From Streptomyces albospinus (GTDB lineage: Bacteria > Actinomycetota > Actinomycetes > Streptomycetales > Streptomycetaceae): 64,000 bases of DNA. The notes beneath the pieces are model-generated. The model made no database searches and was not told the DNA's origin. It saw only the letters and a program-made list of their open reading frames with translations. A program made the translations under genes and the position numbers. The first letter of the stretch is position 1. Each line of letters opens with the position of its first letter. Below, in pieces: positions 16,981-25,785 of the stretch. Location: NCBI RefSeq assembly GCF_014648695.1, contig NZ_BMRP01000016.1, positions 1-64,000 on the forward strand, in the 5' to 3' direction.

Positions 16981-17813
16981 GGCCGGCTCCTTCGCGTATG
17001 TCGGGGCGGGCGCACGGGGGCCTGGCCCGTGGTGCGGACACCCGTCGGCGTGGTGCACTCACCGTACGCCGGTGTCTCGAATTACGAGAGTGGCGTCTCG
17101 CTATCTGAACGGATGGGAGAGGGGAAGGGAGGTGGGGGGGCGGGGGGAAGGGGGCGAGGGAAAGGGGGTGGGGGCTGTCATGGGGGGTGCGGGTGTGCCG
17201 GGTGTGCCGGGTGCGGGCCGGTCGGGAGTGTTGGTGCGGTGTCGGGCGCGAGGGCTGTTCGGGGATGGGGTGATGGGCCGTCAGGGACTCGTCCTGCTGA
17301 TCCAGGGCCAACTCGCCGGGCGAGAGCATCACTTCACCGCCGTGGGCACGAGGCGTGCCCTCGGGGAGTCCGCTGATCCGCAGTCGTGGCAAAGGTCGTG
17401 TGCCCGGAGGGGGGAGGTGGTGGCGGTCGGGGGCGGAGCTGCCGCGCCACGGGGACGGCGTCCAGCGGCGGGCGTCGGTGCCGTACGGAGCGCTTGCCGA
17501 CGGTGTTCACCGACGCGGATGCCACCGCCGGCGAAGCCACCCCGCGTAGCCCGGCACGCCGGACGGGCCGGCCGCTCAGGGCCGCCGCGCCGGCCGCGAT
17601 GTCGAACCACGGCAGCGCGCGATCGGCGCTGCTGGTCCGCCGGGCCGCTGGTGCCGGCGGGGGGCGCCGGTCCCGCCGGTGGGGCAGCCGGTCGCGGCGG
17701 ACTCGGTGGAGCGGACGGGCGGCCGGAGGGGCCGGTGGTACGGACCGTTGGTGGGGTCCGTCGGTGTCGGATGAGGGGCTGACGGATCCGGGTGGGTGTG
17801 GTTGTCTGCGCGG
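16981..17813. other. 833-bp region without a clear gene; G-rich tract
   Basis: No convincing gene was found. From about 17108 to 17215 the forward strand carries repeated runs of three to seven G residues, dense enough to form G-quadruplexes. On the reverse strand around 17250-17392 one frame reads like a protein C-terminus (PRLRISGLPEGTPRAHGGEVMLSPGELAL) but has no identifiable family and could be a degraded gene end. Confidence 0.5.
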
Positions 17814-18284
17814 ATGATCAGGAGACGGAACGACGTCGATCTCGATGCCTGTGTGGCGGTGCTCGCCGAGGTGCACACCCGCAGCGGCTATCCGCACCAC
17901 TGGCCCGCCGAGCCGGCGCGCTGGCTGACGCCCGACGGGCTGACCGCCGCCTGGGTCGCGGAGGTGGACGGTGCGGTGGCCGGCCATGTCGCGCTGTGCG
18001 GGGGCGAGGTCAGCCGGCTCTATGTGTCGCCCGCCGCGCACGGCAGCGGCCTGGGCGCGCGGCTGCTGGCGACGGTCGAGGCGGAGGCGGCGGCCCGCGG
18101 GCTGCGGCTCGTACTGGAGGTGAAGATCACGAACACCGCGGCGGTCGCGCTGTACGAGCGCCGGGGCTGGGCGCGGCGCGGCACCGAGCGGCAGGAGTGG
18201 ACCGTGGGTGGTGCGGCCGGCGCGGTGGAGGTGGTCGAGGTGCACCGGTACGAGGCGCCGGCGCGGGCGGTGCCGGCCGGGTAG
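17814..18284 (+). CDS. GNAT family N-acetyltransferase
   Basis: A 156-aa GNAT enzyme with the acetyl-CoA pyrophosphate loop VSPAAHGSGLGARLL and the C-terminal NTAAVALYERRGW motif. The ATG at 17814 begins the domain; an in-frame GTG at 17796 is an alternative and neither has a strong ribosome binding site. Substrate unknown. It is the first gene after the G-rich gap and is followed at 223 bp by an aminotransferase-fold gene. Confidence 0.82.
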   Translation: MIRRRNDVDLDACVAVLAEVHTRSGYPHHWPAEPARWLTPDGLTAAWVAEVDGAVAGHVALCGGEVSRLYVSPAAHGSGLGARLLATVEAEAAARGLRLVLEVKITNTAAVALYERRGWARRGTERQEWTVGGAAGAVEVVEVHRYEAPARAVPAG

Positions 18285-18506
18285 CGCCCGCCGGCGCCGG
18301 TCGGTCGTACGCATGAGCGAAACGATGCCCCATCTGGCCCCGTGTGCCGCACGCCCCTGAGTGCGCCGTGTCCCACCCGGTCCAGCGCCCACCCTCCGCT
18401 GACGTGTCGTCAGCCGTCGCCACGCCGGTGATCTGCGAAGGTAGTCGGGGCCGCCCATCATGTGATGGGCCCACGATCGACCGGCCGTCGTGGAGTGGAG
18501 GTACGG

Positions 18507-19802
18507 ATGCAGCGGACCGCCCCCGATCCGCAGCGGGAGCCGGATCCGGACCCGCCGGTGGGCCTGCCGGTCCTCCCGGAGCTCGCGGCGTACCTCTCCG
18601 CGGCTGCCGGCCGCACCGCCCCCGAACCCCCCGGCGGCTCCGCTCCGCTGCGCGCCGCCGCCTGCGGCTACTGGGAGCGCCGCGGCCTGTTCACCCCGCC
18701 CGACCGGGTGCTCGCCGCCCCCGGGGCGGCGGCGCTGCTGCTCGCCCTGTATGCCGCCGCGGGCGGCGCGGTGGTGCTGCCGCGTCCCTGCTCCGAGTGG
18801 TACGCGGCGCCCGCCCGGCTGCTCGGGCGGCCGGTGCACCTGGCGCCCGTACCGGCTGAATCGGGCGGGGTGCCGGACCCGTTCGCGCTGCTGGAGACGG
18901 TGCGGCGGGCCCGTATGCACGGCGACACCCCGCGCGTGCTGGTCCTCTCCGTCGCCGACGACCCGACCGGCACCTGCCCGCCGCCGGAGCAGCTGCACGA
19001 GGTGTGCGAGGCCGCGGCCGAGGAGGGGCTGTGGGTCATCAGCGACGAGTCGCGCCGCGATCTGCTGCACGATCCGCATGACACCGTGGTGCTCAGCCCC
19101 GCCGAGATGCTGCCCGGTGAGGTCGTGGTGCTGACCGATCTGCGGGCCGCGCTGGTGCCGGCCTGCTGGCCTGTCGCGCTGGCCCGTTTTCCCGGCACCC
19201 GCCGGGGTGAGGTCCTCCGGGACGCGACCCGTACCGTGCTCGCCGGGCTGCACACCCCGCTCCCCGGGCCGCTGGCCTGCGCGGTCGCCCATGCGCTCGG
19301 CGAGCCCGACGAGGTACGGGACCGGATCGCGACCGCCGCCCGGGTGTACGGGGTGCTCGCCGGGGCGCTGCACCACACCCTGACGGAGGCCGGTGCGCTC
19401 TGCCGGCCGCCGCACTCGGGGAGCCACCTCTACGCAGATCTGGATCCGCTGCGGCGTCCGCTCGCCGCCCGCGGCATCACCGAATCCGTCGCCCTGGAAC
19501 GGGAGTTGGCGCCCTGGTCGGCTCGTGGCGGGCACCGTTTCGGTGACGATCCGGATGCCCTGCGGGTGCGGCTGGGGGCGGATGCGCTGCTCGGCGTGGA
19601 CGCGGCGGCGCGGCAGCGGGTGCTGGACGTCGCCGATCCGCTGGAACTGCCGCATGTACGGGCGAAGTTGGCGGCACTCGCGCGGGTGCTGGAGGGGCTG
19701 GGCGGCGTGGCCGGGGTGGGGGCGGTGAGCGGGATGCCCGGTCCGGAGGGGGAGGCGTTCGCGGACGGGGGCCCGTACGGGGACGGGGGCGGGGACAGCT
19801 GA
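18507..19802 (+). CDS. Aminotransferase class I/II-fold protein lacking the PLP lysine
   Basis: A 431-aa fold-type I protein. The substrate/PLP landmarks can be followed: DDPTGTCPPPEQL matches the NPTG loop and VISDESRRDLL matches the segment with the Asp that holds the PLP ring nitrogen (Asp180). The Schiff-base region, normally S-x-x-K-x-x-x-x-P-G-x-R, reads TDLRAALVPACWP, with Arg213 where Lys is needed. Only one lysine occurs in the whole protein, near the C-terminus (RAKLAAL). It is therefore unlikely to be a normal aminotransferase and may be a binding protein or regulator. The ATG at 18507 has GGAGG 5 nt upstream. The gene is followed by a metallo-hydrolase gene. Confidence 0.83.
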   Translation: MQRTAPDPQREPDPDPPVGLPVLPELAAYLSAAAGRTAPEPPGGSAPLRAAACGYWERRGLFTPPDRVLAAPGAAALLLALYAAAGGAVVLPRPCSEWYAAPARLLGRPVHLAPVPAESGGVPDPFALLETVRRARMHGDTPRVLVLSVADDPTGTCPPPEQLHEVCEAAAEEGLWVISDESRRDLLHDPHDTVVLSPAEMLPGEVVVLTDLRAALVPACWPVALARFPGTRRGEVLRDATRTVLAGLHTPLPGPLACAVAHALGEPDEVRDRIATAARVYGVLAGALHHTLTEAGALCRPPHSGSHLYADLDPLRRPLAARGITESVALERELAPWSARGGHRFGDDPDALRVRLGADALLGVDAAARQRVLDVADPLELPHVRAKLAALARVLEGLGGVAGVGAVSGMPGPEGEAFADGGPYGDGGGDS

Positions 19803-20146
19803 TCCACCGGTCCTTCCGGGTGCCGCGGTGCCCGTGCCCTCCGATGCCCCTCATGCTCCCGCCGCCTGCGGTTCCGCAGGTGCCGCGCAGGCCGCTCGTG
19901 CCGCTGCCGCTTCGGTTGCCGGTGACTGCGACTCCGCCGCGTCCCTCCGACTCCCCTGCCCCCGAACGGCCGGGCTCCGATCCCCGTTGCGGCCCCGGAT
20001 CCGGTCGTTGCACCCGTCGCCGCGCCGCCGTTACCGCGGCCCGTACCCGCCCGCAACCGATGCCTGTCCGGTCCGTGTCGGGCGCCGGTGCGGTCGGCCG
20101 CCGGCCCTGACCCGTCCTGGTTCCGCCCACCGAATGGAGCCCCTCG
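19803..20146. other. Intergenic region with short hairpin
   Basis: No gene is seen in these 344 bp. A 7-bp inverted repeat with a 2-nt loop (CCTGCGG/CCGCAGG, 19865-19880) lies 60 bp after the aminotransferase-fold gene and may act as a weak terminator. The rest is C-rich and unremarkable. Confidence 0.4.
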
Positions 20147-21352
20147 ATGACCGAACAGACCGAGCGCTCCCTCGCCGAGCCCTCCCGCACCGAGCAGCTC
20201 CCGCATGCCGACCGTAACGCCGTTACAGAGCGGGCCGTTGGCGATGCCGCGGACGTGGTGGCGGACCTGACCGGCACCGCCGTCGCGGAGACCGGGACGG
20301 CCCCCGGCGCCGCCGTGCCCCCGCACCTTCCGGACACCGCCCCGCCGCCGCTCGCCGAGCCGCGTCCCCTGGGGGAACCCCGCACCTGGCCGCGGGACTT
20401 CACCGACCGGCTGACCGCGCCGCTGCCCGGTGTCCGGGCGCTGGCCCGGATCGCCCGCGAGGGCAAACTGCGGCCGACCCCCGAGGCGCTCCTGGAGATC
20501 CAGCAACTCCCCTTCGCGCCCGGCCCGATGCCGGATGCGAAGCCCTCGACCATGGCGCTGACCTGGGCCGGGCACGCCAGTTGGGTCATCCGGATCGGCG
20601 GGCTGACCGTACTGACCGACCCGGTCTGGTCCCGCAAGATCCTCGGCACGCCGGCCCGGGTCACCCCCGTAGGGGTCCGCTGGGAGGATCTGCCGCCGGT
20701 CGACGCCGTCGTCATCAGCCACAACCACTACGACCACCTCGACGTGCCGACCCTCAAGCGGCTGCCGCGCGACACCCCGCTGCTGCTCCCCGCGGGACTC
20801 GCGCCCTGGGCGCGCAGGCGCGGCTTCACGCAGGCCACCGACCTGGACTGGTGGGAGGCGGTCGAACTGCCCGCGCCCGGCGGAACCGTACGTTTCGACT
20901 TCGTTCCCGCGCACCACTGGAGCAAGCGGACGCTGACCGACACCTGCCGCTCCCTCTGGGGCGGTTGGCTGCTCACCGCACCCGACGGGCGGCGGATCCA
21001 CTTCGCGGGGGACACCGGTTACGGCCACTGGTTCGAGGAGATCGGCCGCCGTTATCAGGGCATCGACCTCGCGCTGCTGCCCATCGGGGCGTACGACCCG
21101 CGCTGGATGCTGCGGCCGGTGCACACCGACCCGGAGGAGGCCGTACGGGCCTGCCAGGACCTGGGGGCGCGGTGCCTGGTCCCGATGCACTGGTCCACGT
21201 TCCTGCTCTCCGCCGAGCCGCCGCTGGAGCCGCTGCGCCGGGTCCGCGCCGCCTGGGCCGCGGCCGGGCTCGCGCGCGAGGACCTGTGGGACCTGCCGGT
21301 GGGGTCGTCGCGCGTCCTGGACGAGGTCGCCTCGGGGGGCGCCCGCCGCTGA
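20147..21352 (+). CDS. MBL-fold metallo-hydrolase, NAPE-PLD/UlaG-like
   Basis: A 401-aa metallo-beta-lactamase-fold hydrolase. After about 130 low-complexity residues the catalytic domain begins (MALTWAGHASWVIRIGGLTVLTDPVW). The metal motif is HNHYDH, further ligands lie in FVPAHHWS, AGDTGYG and MHWSTF. This resembles N-acylphosphatidylethanolamine phospholipase D and its bacterial relatives; a phosphodiester or lactone substrate is likely. The start has GGAG 7 nt upstream. A GTAACG-c-CGTTAC inverted repeat (20214-20226) lies inside the early coding sequence and resembles the palindrome before the arginase-family gene. Confidence 0.88.
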   Translation: MTEQTERSLAEPSRTEQLPHADRNAVTERAVGDAADVVADLTGTAVAETGTAPGAAVPPHLPDTAPPPLAEPRPLGEPRTWPRDFTDRLTAPLPGVRALARIAREGKLRPTPEALLEIQQLPFAPGPMPDAKPSTMALTWAGHASWVIRIGGLTVLTDPVWSRKILGTPARVTPVGVRWEDLPPVDAVVISHNHYDHLDVPTLKRLPRDTPLLLPAGLAPWARRRGFTQATDLDWWEAVELPAPGGTVRFDFVPAHHWSKRTLTDTCRSLWGGWLLTAPDGRRIHFAGDTGYGHWFEEIGRRYQGIDLALLPIGAYDPRWMLRPVHTDPEEAVRACQDLGARCLVPMHWSTFLLSAEPPLEPLRRVRAAWAAAGLAREDLWDLPVGSSRVLDEVASGGARR

Positions 21353-21417
21353 GCCGGCGGGCGGCGATGCAGGGGGACCCCAACGCCGACCCCGACGCCC
21401 GGCCACCGCACCCCTGT

Positions 21418-22131
21418 CTACGACTCCCCGCCCGGTGTCTCGCCGGCAGGCCGCTCGCCGCCGCCCGCCGGTGCCGGGCGGAGCCGGCGCCACACCCCGG
21501 GAGCCGCGCTGACCAGTACCGTCAGGGCGAGGGCCGCGGCCACGCCCTGCCACGGTTCGGGGAACAGCGAGCCGCCCAGGAGGCCGATCAGCTGGTAGGT
21601 CCCGGCCCAGGCCAGGCACGCCGGGATGTCGCCCCGTACGAAGCGGCGCGGCGGCATCGCCGAGAGGAGGCAGGCGAGCATGACCGGGATCCGGCCGGCC
21701 GGTACCAGGCGGGACAGCACCAGGACCAGGACGCCGTGCTCCCGGAGTCTGCGCTGGGCCTGCGCGAGGCGCTCCGGCGCGGCGCGGGCGCGCAAACGGG
21801 CCGGCCAGCGCGAGCCCTTGCGGGAGCCAAGACCCCGCATGCCGAGCCAGTACAGGCCCAGATCCCCGAGGAACGCCGCCAGTGACGCGACCGCGAAGAC
21901 GTACAGCAGGGCGAACGGCGAACTGTGGTGGAACGCGACGGCCGCGGCCGAGCTGACCACCGCTCCCGTAGGGACGACGGGCACCAGAGAGCCCAGCACC
22001 ACGAGCAGGAAGAGCGAGGGATAGCCCACCGCCTGCTGGGTCGACTCGGGCGGGACCCGGGTGACGACCTCGCCCACGCCGGCGCCCATCCCCGCCGCCA
22101 TCCCGGCGCCCAGTCCGGCGAGCGGCGTCAC
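21418..22131 (-). CDS. DedA family membrane protein (SNARE-associated/VTT domain)
   Basis: A 237-aa integral membrane protein with several hydrophobic helices and the DedA/VTT signatures: an E/D-poor loop GSLVPVVPTGAVV, GDLGLYWLGMR and SRLVPAGRIPVML. The family flips lipids such as undecaprenyl phosphate or phosphatidylethanolamine. The GTG start at 22131 overlaps the stop of the upstream metallo-hydrolase gene as GTGA, so the two are translationally coupled. Confidence 0.85.
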   Translation of the reverse strand: MTPLAGLGAGMAAGMGAGVGEVVTRVPPESTQQAVGYPSLFLLVVLGSLVPVVPTGAVVSSAAAVAFHHSSPFALLYVFAVASLAAFLGDLGLYWLGMRGLGSRKGSRWPARLRARAAPERLAQAQRRLREHGVLVLVLSRLVPAGRIPVMLACLLSAMPPRRFVRGDIPACLAWAGTYQLIGLLGGSLFPEPWQGVAAALALTVLVSAAPGVWRRLRPAPAGGGERPAGETPGGES

Positions 22132-22949
22132 CGGGCGGTCCTCGGGCGTACCGACTCGCCGTGCCCGAGCCGGTGCACCGTCACCTCCGGCGCGACCCGT
22201 GCCGCCTGCCGCTCGAACTCCTGTCCCGGCGCATGGAATTCATGCGGCCGTACGGCGTCCATGCCGATCGGCCAGTACGTGCCGTAGTGGACCGGCACCG
22301 CGCTGCACGGTGCCAGCCGCGCCGCCGCCACCGCGGCCCGCCGGGCGTCCAGATGGCCGGGCCCGAGGAACGGACCCCAGCCGCCCACCGGCAGCACCGC
22401 CACCTCGCACGGGCCGACCTCGTCGGGCAGTTCGGGGAACAGCCCGGTGTCGCCCGCGAAGTACGTCCGTGCCGCGCCCCGGACGACATAGCCGAGGGCG
22501 GGGACGCGGTGCGGGCCGTACGGGATCCGCCGTCCGTCGTGCGCGGCCGGTACCGCGCGGACGGTCAGCGAGCCGGTCCCGCCTTCCACGGCCGACGCCC
22601 CCTCCCCGCCCCGTGCGCGTACGCGGCACTCCTCGCCCGGCCGCAGCTCGGTGATCGGGAGGGCGCGGGCCGCGGCAACCCGGCGCAGGGCCGGTACCGC
22701 CGCGGTCGCCCCGTACGGGACCATCAGCCGGGTCCCGGGGGCGAGCCGGGCCAGGGAGGCGGGGTGCAGGTGGTCGGCGTGCAGATGGGAGATCAGTACG
22801 GCGTCGGCGCGGGCCGCCTCGGGCGGCGGGAGCGCGCCCCGGCGCCGGCGCAGATGTGCGAGCCGGGCCGCGAAAAGCGGGTCCGTCAGCACCCGCACCC
22901 CGGAGTCCTCGACCGTCACCGTGGCATGTCCCCACCAGGTGATCTCCAC
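22128..22949 (-). CDS. MBL-fold metal-dependent hydrolase
   Basis: A 273-aa UlaG-like metallo-hydrolase (VEITWWGHATVTVEDSGVRVLTDPLF). Metal ligands: HLHADH, AAHDG, AGDTGLF and VHYGTY. The GTG at 22949 is preceded by GGAGGAGAGG. It overlaps the DedA gene by 4 bp, suggesting that a soluble phosphodiesterase/lactonase and a lipid flippase are made together. It is a distant paralogue of the 20147-21352 protein. A divergent phosphatase-like gene starts about 235 bp away. Confidence 0.87.
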   Translation of the reverse strand: MEITWWGHATVTVEDSGVRVLTDPLFAARLAHLRRRRGALPPPEAARADAVLISHLHADHLHPASLARLAPGTRLMVPYGATAAVPALRRVAAARALPITELRPGEECRVRARGGEGASAVEGGTGSLTVRAVPAAHDGRRIPYGPHRVPALGYVVRGAARTYFAGDTGLFPELPDEVGPCEVAVLPVGGWGPFLGPGHLDARRAAVAAARLAPCSAVPVHYGTYWPIGMDAVRPHEFHAPGQEFERQAARVAPEVTVHRLGHGESVRPRTAR

Positions 22950-23184
22950 CGGCACCTCTCCTCCACCTCCCGGCTCGTCCTCGCCCGTCGTGCGTTCCGG
23001 CACGGCGGCGCTCCCGCGCACCTGCTCCACTCCACCACTCCACCACGACCGGGCGCCTCCGCCGCCCACTCCGCCGGTTTCCGCCCGGATGCGGGGCGCC
23101 AGGGGACGCACCGGCCATCCGCCGCCGGGGGACAAGGCCGTGGTGTCGCGGTGTGGTTGGCCGCTTGTGACACGCTGGGTCGCG

Positions 23185-25332
23185 ATGCCCGCGCGGCCGG
23201 TGCGGCGGGCCGGAGCGGGAGGGCGGGTGGGCGTGCGGACCCCGCGGTGGAAGAGCCTCGGCGGCGCCCTCCTGAGGGTGCTCGCGGTCTGGACCGTCTC
23301 CAGTCTCACCCTGCTCGCGCTGACCGCGGTGCTGCCGGACTTCCGGCTCCAGTCGGCGGGCGGCGACAGTCTCACCCGCACCGCCCTCGCCGCCGCGCTC
23401 GGCGCCGGCGCGTTCGGGCTGCTCAGCGCCCTGGTGTGGCCGCTGCTGGTGCGTGCCCTGCTGCTGGTGCCGGCGCTGGTGCTCGGGCTGCTGGTGTTCT
23501 TCCTCAACGGGTCGCTGCTGCTGGTCGCGCTGGATCTCGTTCCGGTGGGGCGGGGGTACACGACGCCGGGGACCGCGGTGATCGTCGCGGCGGTGATGTC
23601 CGCGGCGTCGTCGGCGACCTCCGCCTTCCTGGCGGTGCGCAACGACGAGGCGTACCGCCGGCGGCTGGTGCGGCTCGCCGGGCGGCGCGGGAGGCGGGCA
23701 GGCGCCGCCCCCGGCCCCGCCACGCCCGGCACGGTCTTCCTCCAGCTCGACGGTGTGGGCCATGACCTGCTGCGCGCGGCGACGCGGGGCGAGCGGCCAC
23801 TGATGGAGACCGTCGCCCGATGGACCGGCGGCAGCCACCGCCTCACCCCGTGGCGCACCGACTGGTCCAGCCAGACCGGCGCCAGCCAGCTCGCCATCCT
23901 GCACGGCAGCAACGAGGACCTGCCCGCGTTCCGCTGGTACGAGAAGGAGACCGGCCAGCTGATCGTCAGCAACCGGCCGACCGGCGCCGCCGAACTCCAG
24001 CGCCGCGCCATCGAGCGCACCGGCGACGGCGGGCTGCTCGCCTACGACGGCGCCAGCCGCGGCAACCTCTTCAGCGGCGGCGCCGACCAGGTCGCCCTGG
24101 TCATGTCGGTGGCCGCCCGGCGCGGCCGGTACAACCGCTCCCGGGCCGGCTACTTCGCGTACTTCTCCGACCCGGCCAACGCCACCCGGACCGCGGTGTC
24201 CTTCGCCGCGGAGGTCGTCCGGGAGATCGCGCAGTCGCTGCGCAGCCGCTGCCGCCGCGAGCGGCCACGGGTCGGACGCGGCGGCCTGTACCCCGTCATC
24301 CGGGCCTTCGCGACAGTCGTCGAGCGCGATGTGGTGGTCGCGGCCGTCGTCGGGGACATGCTGGCCGGGCGGACCGCGGTCTACGCCGACCTCGTCGCGT
24401 TCGACGAAGTGGCCCACCACTCCGGTCCCGCCCACCGGGACACCCACCAGGTGCTGCGTCGCCTCGACCGGTGCATCGCGCTGATCGCCGAGGCCGCCCG
24501 GCACGCGCCGCGCCGGTACCGCATCGTGCTGCTCTCCGACCACGGGCAGAGTCCCGGCGCGACGTTCCGGGAGCGCTTCGGGCTGAGCCTGGGCGACCTG
24601 GTCCGCGCGGGGTGCGGGCTGCCGGTGCCGCGGCGGGCCGGGCGGACGCCGAGCGGCGCCGAGGCCCGGGAGGCGGCGCGCGCCGCGCTGGGCCGGCCCG
24701 AGGGGACGGACGGCGGGCACGGCGGCTCCCAGCCTGTCGTGCTGGCCTCCGGGAACCTCGGGCTGGTGTCCTTCCCCGACGTGCCCGGCCGGATCACCCG
24801 CGAGGAACTGGACCGCCGGTACCCGGCACTGCTCGGCACCCTCGCCCAGCACCCGGGCATCGGCTTCCTGCTCGTCCGCTCCGCCGAACACGGCGCGGTG
24901 GCCCTGGGCACGGACGGCGGTGAGCTGCACCTCGACACCGGGCGGGTCATCGGCAGCGACCCGCTGGCGCCGTTCGGCGCCGGTGCGGCCGACGCGGTAC
25001 GCCGTACCGACCGCTTCCCGCACGTCGCCGACCTCATGATCAACTCCGCCTGCGATCCGGCGACCGGCGAGGTGCACGCCTTCGAGGAGCAGATCGGCTC
25101 GCACGGCGGGCTGGGCGGCGCCCAGAGCCACCCCTTCCTCCTCTGGCCGGTGGAACTGACCCCGCCGGTCCCGGACGGCGCGCCGCTGGTCGGCGCGGAA
25201 CACGTCCACCAGGTGCTGCGCCGCTGGCTGCGCGAGGCGGACGGCCCGCAACTGCCCCTCGACCGGGCGGCGGACGGACTCCGCCGGGATGCCGCCCCGC
25301 CCGGGGACCCGGCAGGGGACCACACCCGGTGA
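23185..25332 (+). CDS. Phage-holin-like membrane domain fused to alkaline-phosphatase-superfamily (phosphodiesterase) domain
   Basis: A 715-aa protein. The N-terminus has about four transmembrane helices (LRVLAVWTVSSLTLLALTAVL; FGLLSALVWPLLVRALLLVPALVLGLLVFFL) typed as phage-holin-like (PF04020). From about residue 180 a type I phosphodiesterase/alkaline-phosphatase domain follows, with LQLDGVG, the nucleophile region TDWSSQTGASQ, AFDEVAHHSGP and LLSDHGQS as metal-binding segments. This layout is widespread in Streptomyces and probably places a phosphodiesterase at the membrane. The start is uncertain: ATG 23185, or GTG 23233 with GGGAGGG 9 nt upstream. Confidence 0.82.
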   Translation: MPARPVRRAGAGGRVGVRTPRWKSLGGALLRVLAVWTVSSLTLLALTAVLPDFRLQSAGGDSLTRTALAAALGAGAFGLLSALVWPLLVRALLLVPALVLGLLVFFLNGSLLLVALDLVPVGRGYTTPGTAVIVAAVMSAASSATSAFLAVRNDEAYRRRLVRLAGRRGRRAGAAPGPATPGTVFLQLDGVGHDLLRAATRGERPLMETVARWTGGSHRLTPWRTDWSSQTGASQLAILHGSNEDLPAFRWYEKETGQLIVSNRPTGAAELQRRAIERTGDGGLLAYDGASRGNLFSGGADQVALVMSVAARRGRYNRSRAGYFAYFSDPANATRTAVSFAAEVVREIAQSLRSRCRRERPRVGRGGLYPVIRAFATVVERDVVVAAVVGDMLAGRTAVYADLVAFDEVAHHSGPAHRDTHQVLRRLDRCIALIAEAARHAPRRYRIVLLSDHGQSPGATFRERFGLSLGDLVRAGCGLPVPRRAGRTPSGAEAREAARAALGRPEGTDGGHGGSQPVVLASGNLGLVSFPDVPGRITREELDRRYPALLGTLAQHPGIGFLLVRSAEHGAVALGTDGGELHLDTGRVIGSDPLAPFGAGAADAVRRTDRFPHVADLMINSACDPATGEVHAFEEQIGSHGGLGGAQSHPFLLWPVELTPPVPDGAPLVGAEHVHQVLRRWLREADGPQLPLDRAADGLRRDAAPPGDPAGDHTR

Positions 25333-25347
25333 GGGCGCGGGGCTTCG

Positions 25348-25774
25348 TCAGCGGCCGGCGAGTTCCAGCAGGCAGCGGCCGTAGCCGGAGGTCGAGGTGG
25401 CGGTGAACTCCTTGCCGAGGACGGCGAGTTGTTCGGCGTCGATGAAGCCCATGCGGTAGGCGACCTCTTCGATGCAGGCCAGTCGTATGCCCTGGCGCTT
25501 GGCCAGGACCTGGACGAAGAGGGCGGCGTCCATCAGGCTCTCGTGGGTGCCGGTGTCGAACCACGCGCTGCCGCGCCCCAGGTCGACGAGGCGGGCGCGG
25601 CCCTGGTCGGCGAAGTGCCGGTTGAAGGATCTCCCGGATGCCGGCGAGCATCAGCACCGACAGCGGATAGTAGATCATGGGCTTGTCGTAGACCGGCAGC
25701 AGTTGCTTCGAGGAGACGGTGGTGACCGGTTGCAGCCGGCTGCCGGAGCCGCCGGCGAGGATGATGCCGCGCAT
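25348..25774 (-). pseudogene. rmlA: rmlA (glucose-1-phosphate thymidylyltransferase), internal deletion and frameshift
   Basis: The first 50 codons are normal RmlA (MRGIILAGGSGSRLQPVTTVSSKQLLPVYDKPMIYYPLSVLMLAGIREIL) from an ATG with AGGAGAGG upstream. At 25625/25626 the sequence jumps, in another frame, to the last 92 codons (FNRHFADQGRARLVDLGRGSAWFDTGTHESL to the stop). The family is about 290 aa, so roughly 150 codons of the catalytic core are missing. The product cannot make dTDP-glucose. It lies directly downstream of intact rmlB, so the original operon was rmlB-rmlA. Confidence 0.88.
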
Positions 25775-25785
25775 GGTGCCTCTCC

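Noticed and set aside
17113..17392. Protein-coding gene in the G-rich gap
   Set aside because: Frames there are homopolymer-like (Gly/Arg or Pro/His), and the short sensible stretch near 17250-17392 has no start signal or family match.
22128..24020. Extended N-terminus for the metallo-hydrolase at 22128-22949
   Set aside because: The open frame continues upstream of 22949 for over a kilobase, but that sequence is antisense to the phosphatase-domain gene and the GTG at 22949 has an excellent ribosome binding site.
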